DNA of 51,737 bases from JAVBLP01 sp031553505 (GTDB lineage Bacteria > Elusimicrobiota > Endomicrobiia > Endomicrobiales > Endomicrobiaceae): assembly GCA_031553505.1 (NCBI GenBank), contig JAVBLP010000024.1:1-51737 (forward strand), written 5' to 3'. The position numbers and the translations under genes are program-made. How positions within the stretch are numbered: the first letter of the stretch is position 1; each line of letters starts with the position of its first letter. Of this stretch, positions 8,375-17,472 are shown piece by piece. The notes under the pieces are model-generated. The model ran no database searches. It was not told where the DNA came from and was given only the letters and a program-made list of their open reading frames with translations.

Positions 8375-8865
8375 AAGACCCTTCCGTTAAGTGTTTTGCC
8401 CCTTTGAAAGGAAAATCCCCTAAAATACTGATACTCGGCACTATGCCAGGGCAGGCTTCCCTTGAAAAACAGCAGTATTACGGTTATACGCACAACTCTT
8501 TTTGGAAAATCATGTTTGACATGTTTAATATCCCTTTCAGCGCTGACTATAAAGAAAGGCAAAAGCTGATAAAAAGCCGCGATATCGCCCTTTGGGACAC
8601 TATCGCAAGCTGCCAAAGGCAGGGAAGCAGCGATACCGCGATAAAAGATATTAAATACAATAATATAGGCAAGTTCTTAAAAGATAATGCTGCGGTTAAG
8701 GCAGTCTTTTTTAACGGGCAGTTTGCTCATAAAGTATTCATAAAAGGCATAGCAGGCAATATAAGCATAGATATATTTGTGCTGCCTTCCACGAGCCCGG
8801 CAAATACCGTAAAATATGATAAAAAACTTAAAGAGTGGCTTAAAATAAGGGCTTTTTTGGATTAA
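8350..8865 (+). CDS. DNA-deoxyinosine / mismatch uracil-DNA glycosylase (UDG superfamily)
   Basis: This 171-residue protein contains ILILGTMPGQASLEKQQYYG followed by THNSFWKIM. That is the signature of the hypoxanthine-DNA glycosylase branch (UDG family 6, often annotated DNA-deoxyinosine glycosylase). It would excise deaminated bases in the cytoplasm, starting base-excision repair. The later segment LPSTSPAN is the second conserved loop. AAGGA sits before ATG 8350, inside the end of the upstream hydrolase gene. Family assignment is firm; the preferred base (hypoxanthine or uracil) cannot be told from sequence. Confidence 0.8.
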   Translation: MQSNKNKLKDPSVKCFAPLKGKSPKILILGTMPGQASLEKQQYYGYTHNSFWKIMFDMFNIPFSADYKERQKLIKSRDIALWDTIASCQRQGSSDTAIKDIKYNNIGKFLKDNAAVKAVFFNGQFAHKVFIKGIAGNISIDIFVLPSTSPANTVKYDKKLKEWLKIRAFLD

Positions 8866-8882
8866 GAAAGCGTTATCCGCCC

Positions 8883-8911
8883 TTTACAAATCAAATAAAA
8901 TAGAGTATAAA
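8883..8911 (+). promoter_or_regulatory. Sigma70-type promoter for the zinc-ribbon gene
   Basis: TTTACA (8883-8888), 17-nt spacer, TATAAA (8906-8911), 44 nt before the start codon. Confidence 0.6.
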
Positions 8912-8954
8912 TATTTCCATCGGTCTTTAGCTTATACCCAAGGAGGACGTTATT

Positions 8955-9104
8955 ATGGCAGAAGCAAGATGCATGAAATGTAAAAAGCAGGTTGAAGTTA
9001 AGAATCCCCAGGATGTAGTTATGAAAAACGGCATGAAAGCCATTTCCGGCGTATGCCCTGACTGCTCAACGAAGGTTTTTAAGATTGTAGGCAAAAACAA
9101 GTAA
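8955..9104 (+). CDS. Small zinc-ribbon protein (DUF5679-like)
   Basis: This 49-residue protein begins MAEARCMKCKK and ends KVFKIVGKNK. Two cysteine pairs (CMKC, and CPDC after GVC) should bind one zinc ion. The short KNPQ...MKNG..A..G.CP arrangement matches the small DUF5679 family of unknown function. AGGAGG lies 8 nt before ATG 8955, a near-perfect ribosome site, suggesting strong expression. It has its own promoter and a strong terminator, so it is a single-gene transcript. Confidence 0.78.
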   Translation: MAEARCMKCKKQVEVKNPQDVVMKNGMKAISGVCPDCSTKVFKIVGKNK

Positions 9105-9113
9105 GTTAATTAT

Positions 9114-9170
9114 ACGGAGTTAACCTTTTAATAGTATTAAATGCTTTTTCAAGGTTAACTCCGTTTTTTA
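9114..9170 (+). terminator. Rho-independent terminator after the zinc-ribbon gene
   Basis: Arms 9114-9127 and 9151-9164 pair perfectly over 14 bp around a 23-nt loop, then a T tract. Confidence 0.85.
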
Positions 9171-9202
9171 TTTCCGGCAAACACTATACGGCAGAGGTTA
9201 CG

Positions 9203-11365
9203 ATGAGCGCAGAAAAAAGAATAATCGATTGGATAACGGCTGATTTAGGACTAGCTGAATCCGGCATAAGAAATACGGTCGCAATGTTAAGCGACGGGGA
9301 TACCGTCCCTTTCATATCGCGTTACAGAAAGGAAAAAACAGGCAATTTTGACGAAATAAACATAAGAGACATAAACGACAAGCTTCAATACTATATTGAG
9401 CTTGAAACAAGAAAAGAAACCATCTTCAAAAGCATAGAAGAGCAGAAAAAACTCACTCCGGAGCTTAAAAAGCAGATAGAAGATTGCAAAGAGAAAACAA
9501 AGCTGGAAGACATATACCTCCCTTATAAGCCGAAACGCCAGACCAAAGCAACTGTGGCAAAGGCCGCCGGCCTTGAGCCGCTTGCCATAGAAATTATGGA
9601 ACAAAAGCGCACTATGAAGGAAAACAGGGAAGAAATCATAAAACCGTATCTTAATCCCGAAAAAAACATAGATACGATTGAAAAAGCCGTTACCGGAGCG
9701 ATAGATATAATAGCGGAACAGCTTTCCGATGACGCGGTAATAAGGGGCCTGCTCAGAAATTTTATGACAGTTAACGGCAGCATACGCTCAAAAGTTACTA
9801 AAGCCGCCGAAAACATAAAAACCAAGTACGATATGTACTATGATTACAATGAGCCCATAAAAGCCGTTCCCGGACACAGGCTTCTTGCCATAAGGCGCGG
9901 CACAAAAGAAAAAGTTTTATCATGGAAAATAGTGCTGGAGGATGATAAAGCGATAGATTTGATACTTGCCAGGGTCGCCAAAAACAACAGGTCTTTGTTC
10001 TATCCGGAACTTTTTAACGCCGTTACAACGGCTTATGAAAGGCACTTGTACCCTTCTTTACAGGTAGAAATTTTTATCGCCAAGATGGATGAAGCGGATA
10101 AAGACGCTATTAACGTTTTTGCGAAAAACGCAAAAAACCTTCTTCTGGCGCCTCCCGCCGGACATAAAGTTATTATGGGTGTTGACCCAGGCTTCAGGAC
10201 AGGCTGTAAAGTTGTCGTTATAGATGAAAACGGCAATTTTAAAGAGTATCACGCGATATTTCCGCATGAGCCGGCTTCAAGGGTAAAAGAAGCCGAAGAT
10301 ACTCTTGTTGACCTTATAGAAGAATATTATGTTGACCTTATCGCGATCGGCAATGGCACAGCTTCCAAAGAAACCAATACTTTTGTTAATTCTGTATTGA
10401 AAAAACATACTTTTAAAGTAACCCCTAAAGTTGTGATTGTAAGCGAAGCCGGAGCGTCTGTTTATTCCGCTTCGCCGCTTGCTTCCGCGGAATTTCCTGA
10501 TCTTGACGTTACGGTAAGGGGTGCGATAAGCATAGCCAGAAGGCTGCAGGATCCGCTTGCGGAACTCGTAAAAATAGACCCGAAATCCATCGGAGTGGGC
10601 CAGTACCAGCACGATGTAAACCAGATTGAACTTAAAAAGCAGTTGGACGGCACAGTTGAATCCGCCGTTAATTTTGTAGGCGCCAACTTAAACTCGGCTT
10701 CAACTGAGCTTTTGTCATACGTTTCCGGTATTGGCAAACTTGTGGCAAAGAATATCGTTGGTTACCGCACTAAAAACGGCTCTTTTAAAGATAAAGCCGA
10801 ACTTATGAAAGTTACGGGCCTTGGTGAAAAGACTTTTGTCCAAAGCGCTGGTTTTTTAAGGATTTTCGGGGGCAAAAACCCTCTTGATAATTCCGGCATA
10901 CATCCGGAAAGCTACGAAGTTGTTGAAAAAATGGCAAAAGACTTAGGCGTTGAAGTTTCCGATCTTATCGGCAATGAAAACCTTGTGCAAAAAATAGACA
11001 TTAAAAAGTATGTCACCGAAAAAACAGGGCTTTTGACTTTAAATGACATTATTGCGGAGCTCAAAAAGCCCGGCGTTGACCCCAGAAAAGACTTTTCGAG
11101 CATAGAGTTCAGCACTGAAATCAATACTTTGGACGATTTGAAAGAAAATATGGTTTTGGATGGTACCGTTACAAACGTGACTAACTTCGGCGCTTTTGTC
11201 GATATCGGCGTACATCAGGACGGGCTCGTGCATATTTCAAAACTCAGCTCGAAGTTTGTCACAAACCCGCACGAAGTTGTTTCGGTCGGAGATAACGTTA
11301 AAGTTAAGGTTTTAAAGGTAGACGCGGAGCTCAAACGCATATCTTTAGAAGTTTTAGGCAAATAA
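9203..11365 (+). CDS. tex: Tex-family RNA-binding transcription accessory protein
   Basis: This 720-residue protein has the full Tex layout: an N-terminal helical region with PFISRYRKEKTG, a YqgF/RNase H-like domain (about 325-430, with GVDPGFRTGCKV), tandem helix-hairpin-helix motifs (about 490-560, SGIGKLVAKNIV) and a C-terminal S1 domain (about 640-715, DGTVTNVTNFGAFVDIGVHQ). Tex binds RNA polymerase and nucleic acid and affects transcript stability and toxin expression in several bacteria. Length is slightly below the common 750-780. It stands alone between two hairpins. Confidence 0.93.
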   Translation: MSAEKRIIDWITADLGLAESGIRNTVAMLSDGDTVPFISRYRKEKTGNFDEINIRDINDKLQYYIELETRKETIFKSIEEQKKLTPELKKQIEDCKEKTKLEDIYLPYKPKRQTKATVAKAAGLEPLAIEIMEQKRTMKENREEIIKPYLNPEKNIDTIEKAVTGAIDIIAEQLSDDAVIRGLLRNFMTVNGSIRSKVTKAAENIKTKYDMYYDYNEPIKAVPGHRLLAIRRGTKEKVLSWKIVLEDDKAIDLILARVAKNNRSLFYPELFNAVTTAYERHLYPSLQVEIFIAKMDEADKDAINVFAKNAKNLLLAPPAGHKVIMGVDPGFRTGCKVVVIDENGNFKEYHAIFPHEPASRVKEAEDTLVDLIEEYYVDLIAIGNGTASKETNTFVNSVLKKHTFKVTPKVVIVSEAGASVYSASPLASAEFPDLDVTVRGAISIARRLQDPLAELVKIDPKSIGVGQYQHDVNQIELKKQLDGTVESAVNFVGANLNSASTELLSYVSGIGKLVAKNIVGYRTKNGSFKDKAELMKVTGLGEKTFVQSAGFLRIFGGKNPLDNSGIHPESYEVVEKMAKDLGVEVSDLIGNENLVQKIDIKKYVTEKTGLLTLNDIIAELKKPGVDPRKDFSSIEFSTEINTLDDLKENMVLDGTVTNVTNFGAFVDIGVHQDGLVHISKLSSKFVTNPHEVVSVGDNVKVKVLKVDAELKRISLEVLGK

Positions 11366-11379
11366 TAAAGAGAGCGGGG

Positions 11380-11427
11380 ATTGAATTTCGGCGCAGCCGA
11401 AATTCAATAAGTTTCAATCTTTTTTGT
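11380..11427 (+). terminator. Probable terminator after tex
   Basis: A perfect 13-bp stem (11380-11392 with 11396-11408) with a GCA loop. The T run begins 12 nt downstream, which is farther than usual. Confidence 0.45.
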
Positions 11428-11435
11428 AGTTGGGT

Positions 11436-11464
11436 TTGACTTTTCACAGTACATAAATTAAAAT
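11436..11464 (+). promoter_or_regulatory. Sigma70-type promoter for the outer-membrane barrel gene
   Basis: TTGACT (11436-11441), 17-nt spacer, TAAAAT (11459-11464). Confidence 0.6.
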
Positions 11465-11505
11465 TAGTACTGTCATTATAAAAACAGGCAAAGAGGTGCA
11501 GAAAA

Positions 11506-12201
11506 ATGCGTAAATTGTTGATTTCGGCTCTTGCGGCAGCGGTTTTTTCGGCCGTGGCGTTTGCACAGGATGAAAACGTCCAGGAAGAGTCTTTTAAGCC
11601 AAAAATCAAAAAATCCGAAATAGTTTTAAAACTTGAAATTTCTCCGAGCGCCCAGATAAATACCAGCGGAAGCCTCTCTTCTTTGTCTTTGCCGGATCCT
11701 GTCTCTTTTGACGGCGCCCAGTATGCGGATAATACCGGCATAAATGTTGCCGCGGAATACTATTACTACTTTTTCAATTTTTTGGGAGTCGGCGGCGGCT
11801 TTAAACAGCAGTTTTCAAGGCATGTTGACAGATTTGGCGATGTCGCAATATCAAATTTATATGTATCCATAAAGCCGAAATTGAAGCTTAAACCCGCTGA
11901 AGGCAGCAAATGCACCGAGTTTGTTTACCTCATAGCACAAGGCGGTTTCGGATTCTTAAATAACGATTTTGAAATACAGGATGTAAATAAAAATGCTGTT
12001 CCCACTAAAACCGAAAGCGGCCTTTATTACGGCGCGGGATTAGGTTTTCAGCTTAATAACTTCATTATTGAATGCATTTTCTCGGTTAATGAAGCAAAAA
12101 TTAAAGGCGACGGCGATATGGCGGGAAACCCTGTCAGCGGCACGCTTGACGCTTCTTATGCTTCAACAAACCTTAATGTCGGCTACAGATTCGGATTTTA
12201 A
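11506..12201 (+). CDS. Small outer-membrane beta-barrel protein
   Basis: This 231-residue protein has a signal peptide ending AFA (residue 20). The mature part, after a charged segment, alternates hydrophobic and polar residues as OmpA/OmpW-size barrels do (GVGGGFKQQFSR, GLYYGAGLGFQL). It ends NLNVGYRFGF with a terminal Phe, the outer-membrane insertion signal. No specific family or ligand is recognised. AGAGGTG upstream supports ATG 11506. It has its own promoter, and the next gene begins 9 nt after its stop. Confidence 0.65.
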   Translation: MRKLLISALAAAVFSAVAFAQDENVQEESFKPKIKKSEIVLKLEISPSAQINTSGSLSSLSLPDPVSFDGAQYADNTGINVAAEYYYYFFNFLGVGGGFKQQFSRHVDRFGDVAISNLYVSIKPKLKLKPAEGSKCTEFVYLIAQGGFGFLNNDFEIQDVNKNAVPTKTESGLYYGAGLGFQLNNFIIECIFSVNEAKIKGDGDMAGNPVSGTLDASYASTNLNVGYRFGF

Positions 12202-12210
12202 TAGCCGGCA

Positions 12211-13314
12211 ATGCCTAAAGTCATATGCAACTGCGGCGAACCAAATAATGACATTAACCCGTACTGCTTAAAGTGCAAAACACCTTTCAGGGAAACTAAA
12301 CAGACTGAAACAGAAACAGAAGCGGAACAAGCGGGCTTATTTGTAAAAATGCCTGTTTTAAAGGTCTTTCTTTTTTCTTTATGTACTGTGGGTTTTTATG
12401 ATTATTTTTGGTTTTACAAACAGTGGAGTGCCATAAGGCAAACTAAAAATAATTATATGCATCCGCTTATAGCGGCTGTTTTTAAAATTATAACGGTCTT
12501 TCTCATTCCGGAAGTTTTAAGAAAAAATTCAGGCCCTAAAGGCAGCTATGCTTTGGAAGTGCCTTTATTGTATCTTTGCGGGCACTCCTTTGTTACATGG
12601 ATGATAGGGCGAAATGCCGGGGCTCCGGTTGTTTTGCTTGTTTTTGCCGTACAGATGCTTATAAGGGCGTTTGCGCTGGCAATTATGCAAAAACACATAA
12701 ACGGGAGCGGTTCTTTTTACAATGAAGAAAACAATATAGAAACATCCGATATTATTTGCTCAGTCTTGACTATACTGTTATTGGGTTTCGGTTTCTGCGG
12801 AGAAATTGCAGAAAATAAATCAGTTTACCGTGAAAGCCGCGCCGAAAACTGGCAAAAATATGAATTAGCCGGAAATTTAACGGTAAATATTCCTTTTAAT
12901 ATTGAAAGAAACTATGAACGCGAAAAAGAGCTGAATGCAAATAATGGCGGTGACAGGCAAACATATTTTTCAGGATCTTCAGCGGATGACGCTGTTTCGG
13001 TATCATACATATTTACCGAGTACGGCAAAAATTACAATATTGACTGGGATGTTTTTATCTCTGAAAAAGCCGAAGCTTTAAGCATCGATAAAAACAGCGT
13101 TAAGGTTGAGTATAAGATGTTTGGCGGCATAACAGGGCGCCTGTTTGCCTGGGTTAACGCGGAAAATGTGCACGTTTCCGATATAGTATTATTCGACCGT
13201 AATAAAAAGTGGGAGTTTGTAACCGCAAGTATAAACAATAAAAAAAACATTGAAGCGGCAAATAAAATAATTAACAGCGTTTCAGTTAAAAATAAACAGG
13301 ATACGGAGGCTTAA
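12211..13314 (+). CDS. Zinc-ribbon membrane protein, DUF4234-like
   Basis: This 367-residue protein starts with a zinc ribbon (ICNCGEP, then CLKCKTPF). Four or so membrane segments follow (about 45-195). The first reads LFSLCTVGFYDYFWFYKQW, similar to DUF4234 proteins. The C-terminal 140 residues are soluble and have no match I recognise. No good ribosome site is visible, so translation may depend on the upstream barrel gene. The stop lies 1 nt before the yajQ start. Function unknown. Confidence 0.55.
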   Translation: MPKVICNCGEPNNDINPYCLKCKTPFRETKQTETETEAEQAGLFVKMPVLKVFLFSLCTVGFYDYFWFYKQWSAIRQTKNNYMHPLIAAVFKIITVFLIPEVLRKNSGPKGSYALEVPLLYLCGHSFVTWMIGRNAGAPVVLLVFAVQMLIRAFALAIMQKHINGSGSFYNEENNIETSDIICSVLTILLLGFGFCGEIAENKSVYRESRAENWQKYELAGNLTVNIPFNIERNYEREKELNANNGGDRQTYFSGSSADDAVSVSYIFTEYGKNYNIDWDVFISEKAEALSIDKNSVKVEYKMFGGITGRLFAWVNAENVHVSDIVLFDRNKKWEFVTASINNKKNIEAANKIINSVSVKNKQDTEA

Positions 13315-13315
13315 A

Positions 13316-13813
13316 ATGGCAGACAAATTTTCTTTTGACATAGTTTCTGAAGTGGATATGATGGAAGTGGACAATGCCGTAAACCAGGCACAGAAAGAAC
13401 TTGCTACCAGGTTTGATTTTAAAGGCAGCAAATCTTCTATAGAACTTAATAAAAACGATAAAAAAATTACGCTTGTCGCGGATGACGATTTTAAAATGAA
13501 ATCGCTCAAAGATATACTTGAAGGGCGTTTCGCGAAAAGAGGCGTTTCGTTAAAAGCGCTTGATTATAAAGCGCCGGAAAAAGCTTTTGAGGGGTATATA
13601 AGGCAGGTCGCGGAAATTATTTCAGGGCTTCCTTCAGATAAAGCGAAAGAACTCTCAAAAATTATAAGAGATTCAAAAATAAAGGTGCAGACCCAGATTG
13701 ACGGTGCGAAGGTGAAAGTCATATCCACAAAAAAAGACGATCTCCAGCAGGTTATCGCTTATTTAAAGCAGGTTCCTTTTTCACTCCCGCTGCAGTTTAC
13801 AAATTACAGGTAA
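13316..13813 (+). CDS. yajQ: YajQ-family nucleotide-binding protein
   Basis: This 165-residue protein, full length for the family, begins FSFDIVSEVDMMEVDNA and contains RFDFKGSKSS, both diagnostic of YajQ. Members bind nucleotides; the Xanthomonas protein binds cyclic di-GMP and modulates a transcription factor. Two ferredoxin-like domains are expected. GGAGG at about 13305 serves ATG 13316 from inside the end of the preceding gene, so the two are co-transcribed. Confidence 0.9.
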   Translation: MADKFSFDIVSEVDMMEVDNAVNQAQKELATRFDFKGSKSSIELNKNDKKITLVADDDFKMKSLKDILEGRFAKRGVSLKALDYKAPEKAFEGYIRQVAEIISGLPSDKAKELSKIIRDSKIKVQTQIDGAKVKVISTKKDDLQQVIAYLKQVPFSLPLQFTNYR

Positions 13814-13826
13814 AAAAGGCGTTAAA

Positions 13827-14852
13827 ATGGAAGTAAAACAAATTCCCGTTTATGCCGAAAGGGATAGAAACGGAACTTATACCATAAATTTTTTGGAAAA
13901 CGGAAACTTTAAAGTTTTCCGCTGCGGCTGCGACGAAGCTTTTGACGAAAATAACTATCTTCAAAGCAACGGAGACGAGCCTCTCAAAATCACGTCGCCT
14001 TACCCGCAGGAAAGGCTTGTTTTTGCCGTAAGCCGCAATGAGTCGCCGGAATATTTTTACGTTTCGGAAAGGCATATACCGCTGGAAGGCACGCCCAATT
14101 TCAGGGATTTGGGCGGGTTTATAACAGATTCAGGAAGACAGGTAAAATGGGGAACATTTTTTCGCTCCGGTATGCTTTCGCTTCTTACCGAAACAGACCT
14201 TGAATACTTCAAAACATTAAACATTAAAACAATTATAGATTTTCGCAGCGAAATAGAAGCCCAAACCGAGCCGGATAAGTTTCCTGAAGGATTTGGCGTA
14301 AAACGCATAGCTTCACCTATCGGCAATCCTGCGGATTTTGAAAAACTTGCAGAATCGACCAAAAAAAACGCAGGCGCTCAAGAAGCCGTCCGCGAAATTA
14401 TGATGGCTGGAGCCTCGGCTTTTGTAAGCGTTCTGGAAGATTTTTCGCCTGTTTTTGACTGCATGAAAGAAGGAAAGCCTTTTCTGTTTCATTGCAGCGC
14501 CGGCAAAGACAGGACGGGCCTTGCCGCGGCGCTGGTGCTTTTAACGCTTGGCGTAAACAGGGCAACAGCCATTGAAGATTACCTCCTTTCAAATAAATAT
14601 ACGATCCCGTTTTTTTCAAAACACCTTAACCTGATAACGGAGCTGGGCATATCGAAAGATATTGCCATAGCCGCCTCCGGGGTAAACAGGGAGTTTTTGG
14701 AGAAAACGCTTGATACTATAGATGAAAAATTTGGCGGTTTTGGAAGTATGCTTGAAAAAAAATTTGGCATTGATCAGGCATTAAGGGAAAAATTAATTAA
14801 AAAACACACCTTTGAAAATACCCATGGTATGCTTTCAAATAAATATGTTTGA
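13827..14852 (+). CDS. Tyrosine-specific protein phosphatase (DSP/PTP-like)
   Basis: This 341-residue protein has an N-terminal beta-rich region (1-80), then TPNFRDLGGF and KWGTFFRSGML. The active-site loop is HCSAGKDRTG, with Cys223 and Arg229 in the CX5R arrangement. This matches the secreted or cytosolic Y_phosphatase3 family (LipA/IphP relatives), which acts on phosphotyrosine or phosphoinositides. No signal peptide is seen, so it is probably cytoplasmic. It follows yajQ by 13 nt. Confidence 0.82.
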   Translation: MEVKQIPVYAERDRNGTYTINFLENGNFKVFRCGCDEAFDENNYLQSNGDEPLKITSPYPQERLVFAVSRNESPEYFYVSERHIPLEGTPNFRDLGGFITDSGRQVKWGTFFRSGMLSLLTETDLEYFKTLNIKTIIDFRSEIEAQTEPDKFPEGFGVKRIASPIGNPADFEKLAESTKKNAGAQEAVREIMMAGASAFVSVLEDFSPVFDCMKEGKPFLFHCSAGKDRTGLAAALVLLTLGVNRATAIEDYLLSNKYTIPFFSKHLNLITELGISKDIAIAASGVNREFLEKTLDTIDEKFGGFGSMLEKKFGIDQALREKLIKKHTFENTHGMLSNKYV

Positions 14853-14878
14853 AAAAAAAAGTTTAAATTTGTTATAAT
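14849..14878 (+). promoter_or_regulatory. Promoter for the response regulator / RlmD pair
   Basis: TTGAAA (14849-14854), 18-nt spacer, TATAAT (14873-14878). The -35 overlaps the end of the phosphatase gene. Confidence 0.5.
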
Positions 14879-14919
14879 CTCATTATTCTGAAGTCCAATA
14901 AATCTGTCCGGGCGGTATC

Positions 14920-16023
14920 GTGTCTGTCCAAAAAGGAAGAATTTTAATAGTTGATGATGAACAGGGCATAAGGGAACTCTTGAGAAGCGAGTTTTCCAAG
15001 GTTGGCTTTGAGGTTTTTTCCGCGGTAAACGGCGAAGACGCCATATCTAAACTCCAGTCAGAAAAAGTTGACGTAATAGTTACAGACATGAAAATGCCCA
15101 AAGTTGACGGGCTAGACCTCCTGAAATTTGTAAAAGAACACACTCCTGAAACCGAAGTAATAATAATAACCGGATACGCAACAGTAGAAAACGCTTTAGA
15201 CGCCATGAGAAACGGCGCCTATGATTTTATACAAAAACCTTTTAATATTGACGAACTTGCGGCACTTGTGGAAAAAGCTATGGAAAAATCGGAGCTTAAG
15301 CTGCTTGTCGCTTTGTATGAAAGCTCAAATGCGATATTTTCAAGCCTTAAACTTGAAGAGCTTTTCCCGGTGATGACCTCTCTGATAAAAAAAGTAACTT
15401 ATTCGCATGACGCGTCGATATTTCTTATGGACAATAAAAACCAGATATATCTCGCGTCTTCTTCTTTTTCAAGATACGACGGACAAAAAAGGGAGCTTGA
15501 ACTCCTTGCCGCTAAAATCTATGAAGATGAAAAGAAACGCAAAGAACCTTTGTTTTTTGATACTACGCATATTCCTTCCGGGCTTGAAGGCATACTTGAC
15601 CCTGAAACCGAGATAAAATCTGTTTTGGCGTACCCAATAACGCTTAACAATAAAATGATGGGATATTTGTTTTTGACAAAAATGTCAGGAATGTCATCGT
15701 TTGTGAGGGCAGACCTTAAAAATGTTTCAGTTTTTGTCGCGCAGATCGCGCAGTCAATAACAAATACAAAGCTTTATGAAAAACTTGAAGTGAAGATAGC
15801 CGAACTGGAGCAGGCTCTTCACGATTTGGAAGACGCTAAAAAGAAAATGCAGAAACTTACGAAACTTCCTGAAAACTGTAAACTGGAAGATACAGCGGCG
15901 TTTATATCTGAAAAAGCTGCATATATCGTTTCAATGAAAGAAGTGCCTAAATCCGTTATCACCGTGATAAACGAGATTAAAAACAAAGCAGACCAGTGCC
16001 TGAAGTCAGAAAAGAACAGTTAA
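14920..16023 (+). CDS. Response regulator with GAF domain and coiled-coil tail
   Basis: This 367-residue protein starts at GTG with GGGCGG upstream. The receiver domain (1-125) has the acidic pair D12/D13, phospho-acceptor D56 in VTDMKMP and conserved K106 in QKPFN. A GAF-like sensor domain (about 140-285) follows, then a Lys/Glu-rich coiled coil. No DNA-binding or enzymatic output domain is visible, so output is probably by protein contact or GAF-ligand binding. No partner kinase is adjacent. Seven nt separate it from the methyltransferase gene. Confidence 0.8.
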   Translation: MSVQKGRILIVDDEQGIRELLRSEFSKVGFEVFSAVNGEDAISKLQSEKVDVIVTDMKMPKVDGLDLLKFVKEHTPETEVIIITGYATVENALDAMRNGAYDFIQKPFNIDELAALVEKAMEKSELKLLVALYESSNAIFSSLKLEELFPVMTSLIKKVTYSHDASIFLMDNKNQIYLASSSFSRYDGQKRELELLAAKIYEDEKKRKEPLFFDTTHIPSGLEGILDPETEIKSVLAYPITLNNKMMGYLFLTKMSGMSSFVRADLKNVSVFVAQIAQSITNTKLYEKLEVKIAELEQALHDLEDAKKKMQKLTKLPENCKLEDTAAFISEKAAYIVSMKEVPKSVITVINEIKNKADQCLKSEKNS

Positions 16024-16029
16024 CCTTCC

Positions 16030-17385
16030 ATGTCATTAAAAAATCAAACAATCAATGTTAAAGCGGAGAAAATAGTTTTTCCCGGGCGTTCTCTTTGCAG
16101 ATGCGCCGACGGCGTCGCTTTATTTACGGAAGGGCTTCTTCCCGGCGAAGAAGCTGATGTTTTAGTAATTAAAGATAAAAAATCTTTCAGGGAAGGCATA
16201 CTTAAAAGCATTACCGGCAAATCCGCTGAAAGGGCTGAGCCGGTATGCCCGTCTTTCGGCCGGTGCGGCGGATGCACATTTCAAAACACTTCATACGAAA
16301 ACCAGATAAAATACAAAAAATCATATTTAAACGAACTTCTTGAGTTCACAGGCGTAAACCTTAGCGAAATACTTAAGAGCCCCGATATACTGCATTACAG
16401 AAATAAGATGGAGTTCAGTTTTTTTAATAATGACGGCAAAGCTGACCTTGGCTTGCACTGCAGGGGGAGTTTTAACAGATATGTTTCTATTCCTCCGTGC
16501 TTTATAGCCGACGAAGACTTTGTGAAAGCTGCGGAAATAGTTAAAAAATTTGCAAATGATAATAATATTCCGGCATACAATAACAGGACTCATGAAGGGT
16601 TTTTAAGGCATCTTGTTTTAAAGAAAGCTAAAAACAATAACCAGATGCTTGTTAATCTCGTAACTGCAGCTGCCGAAACGCCTGAAGAGTTTTTTGCCCC
16701 GCTTGTTAAAGAGCTCGAGCCCTTTACTCAAAGCATATACTGGACCTCAAACGGAAGAAAATCCGACGCTGTTATATCCGATAAGCTTACTCTGCTTTCA
16801 GGAAAAGAGCATATTACGGAAAAACTTAATGTAGGCGGCAGGGATTATTTTTTTAATATTTCTCCTTTTTCATTCTTTCAGACAAACTCTAAAGGCACCG
16901 AAATACTTTATAACGAGATTTTAAGGATGCTGAAACCTTCGAAAGATGATATTTTGCTGGATTTGTACTGCGGTACAGGCACAATAGGTATATCCATGGC
17001 GGAAAAAGTCAAAAAAGTGATAGGCATAGAGCAGATTGAGCAGGCTGTTGAAAACGCGAAAGAAAACGCTGTTTTAAACAAAATTGAAAACGCGCAATTT
17101 TTTGCTTCTACAGCTGAAAAATGGGTTAAAGAAAATGAAGAAAAGTTTAACGCTGTGGTTGTTGACCCGCCAAGGAGCGGATTAACTAAAGATGTTATCA
17201 GTTTTCTTGCAAATAATATGGCGGAAAAGGTAGTTTATGTTTCCTGTAATCCGTCCACCCTTGCCAGGGATCTTGCTTTATTTATGGAAAGCGGCAAATA
17301 CAATATAAAAGAAATAACTCCGGTAGATATGTTTCCGCAGACATACCACGTTGAAAACGTAGTTTTACTTGAATCTTACCGATAG
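16030..17385 (+). CDS. rlmD: 23S rRNA (uracil-C5)-methyltransferase, RlmD/RumA type
   Basis: This 451-residue SAM-dependent enzyme has an N-terminal TRAM-like domain, then iron-sulfur cluster ligands C73, C79, C82 (CPSFGRCGGC) and C157. The SAM-binding motif is LDLYCGTGTIG. VVVDPPRSGL and the catalytic Cys406 in VSCNPSTL follow. It would methylate uracil in 23S rRNA to m5U. Whether it targets one site (RlmD or RlmC) or two (RlmCD) cannot be told from sequence. It probably shares a transcript with the upstream response regulator. Confidence 0.88.
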   Translation: MSLKNQTINVKAEKIVFPGRSLCRCADGVALFTEGLLPGEEADVLVIKDKKSFREGILKSITGKSAERAEPVCPSFGRCGGCTFQNTSYENQIKYKKSYLNELLEFTGVNLSEILKSPDILHYRNKMEFSFFNNDGKADLGLHCRGSFNRYVSIPPCFIADEDFVKAAEIVKKFANDNNIPAYNNRTHEGFLRHLVLKKAKNNNQMLVNLVTAAAETPEEFFAPLVKELEPFTQSIYWTSNGRKSDAVISDKLTLLSGKEHITEKLNVGGRDYFFNISPFSFFQTNSKGTEILYNEILRMLKPSKDDILLDLYCGTGTIGISMAEKVKKVIGIEQIEQAVENAKENAVLNKIENAQFFASTAEKWVKENEEKFNAVVVDPPRSGLTKDVISFLANNMAEKVVYVSCNPSTLARDLALFMESGKYNIKEITPVDMFPQTYHVENVVLLESYR

Positions 17386-17472
17386 CGCAGTTTTCTTTTA
17401 TAATTTCCGGTGTGATGCTTTTTAGACTTATGCATAGTATTTATTGAAGGATATCTATAAATGGAGAGATTT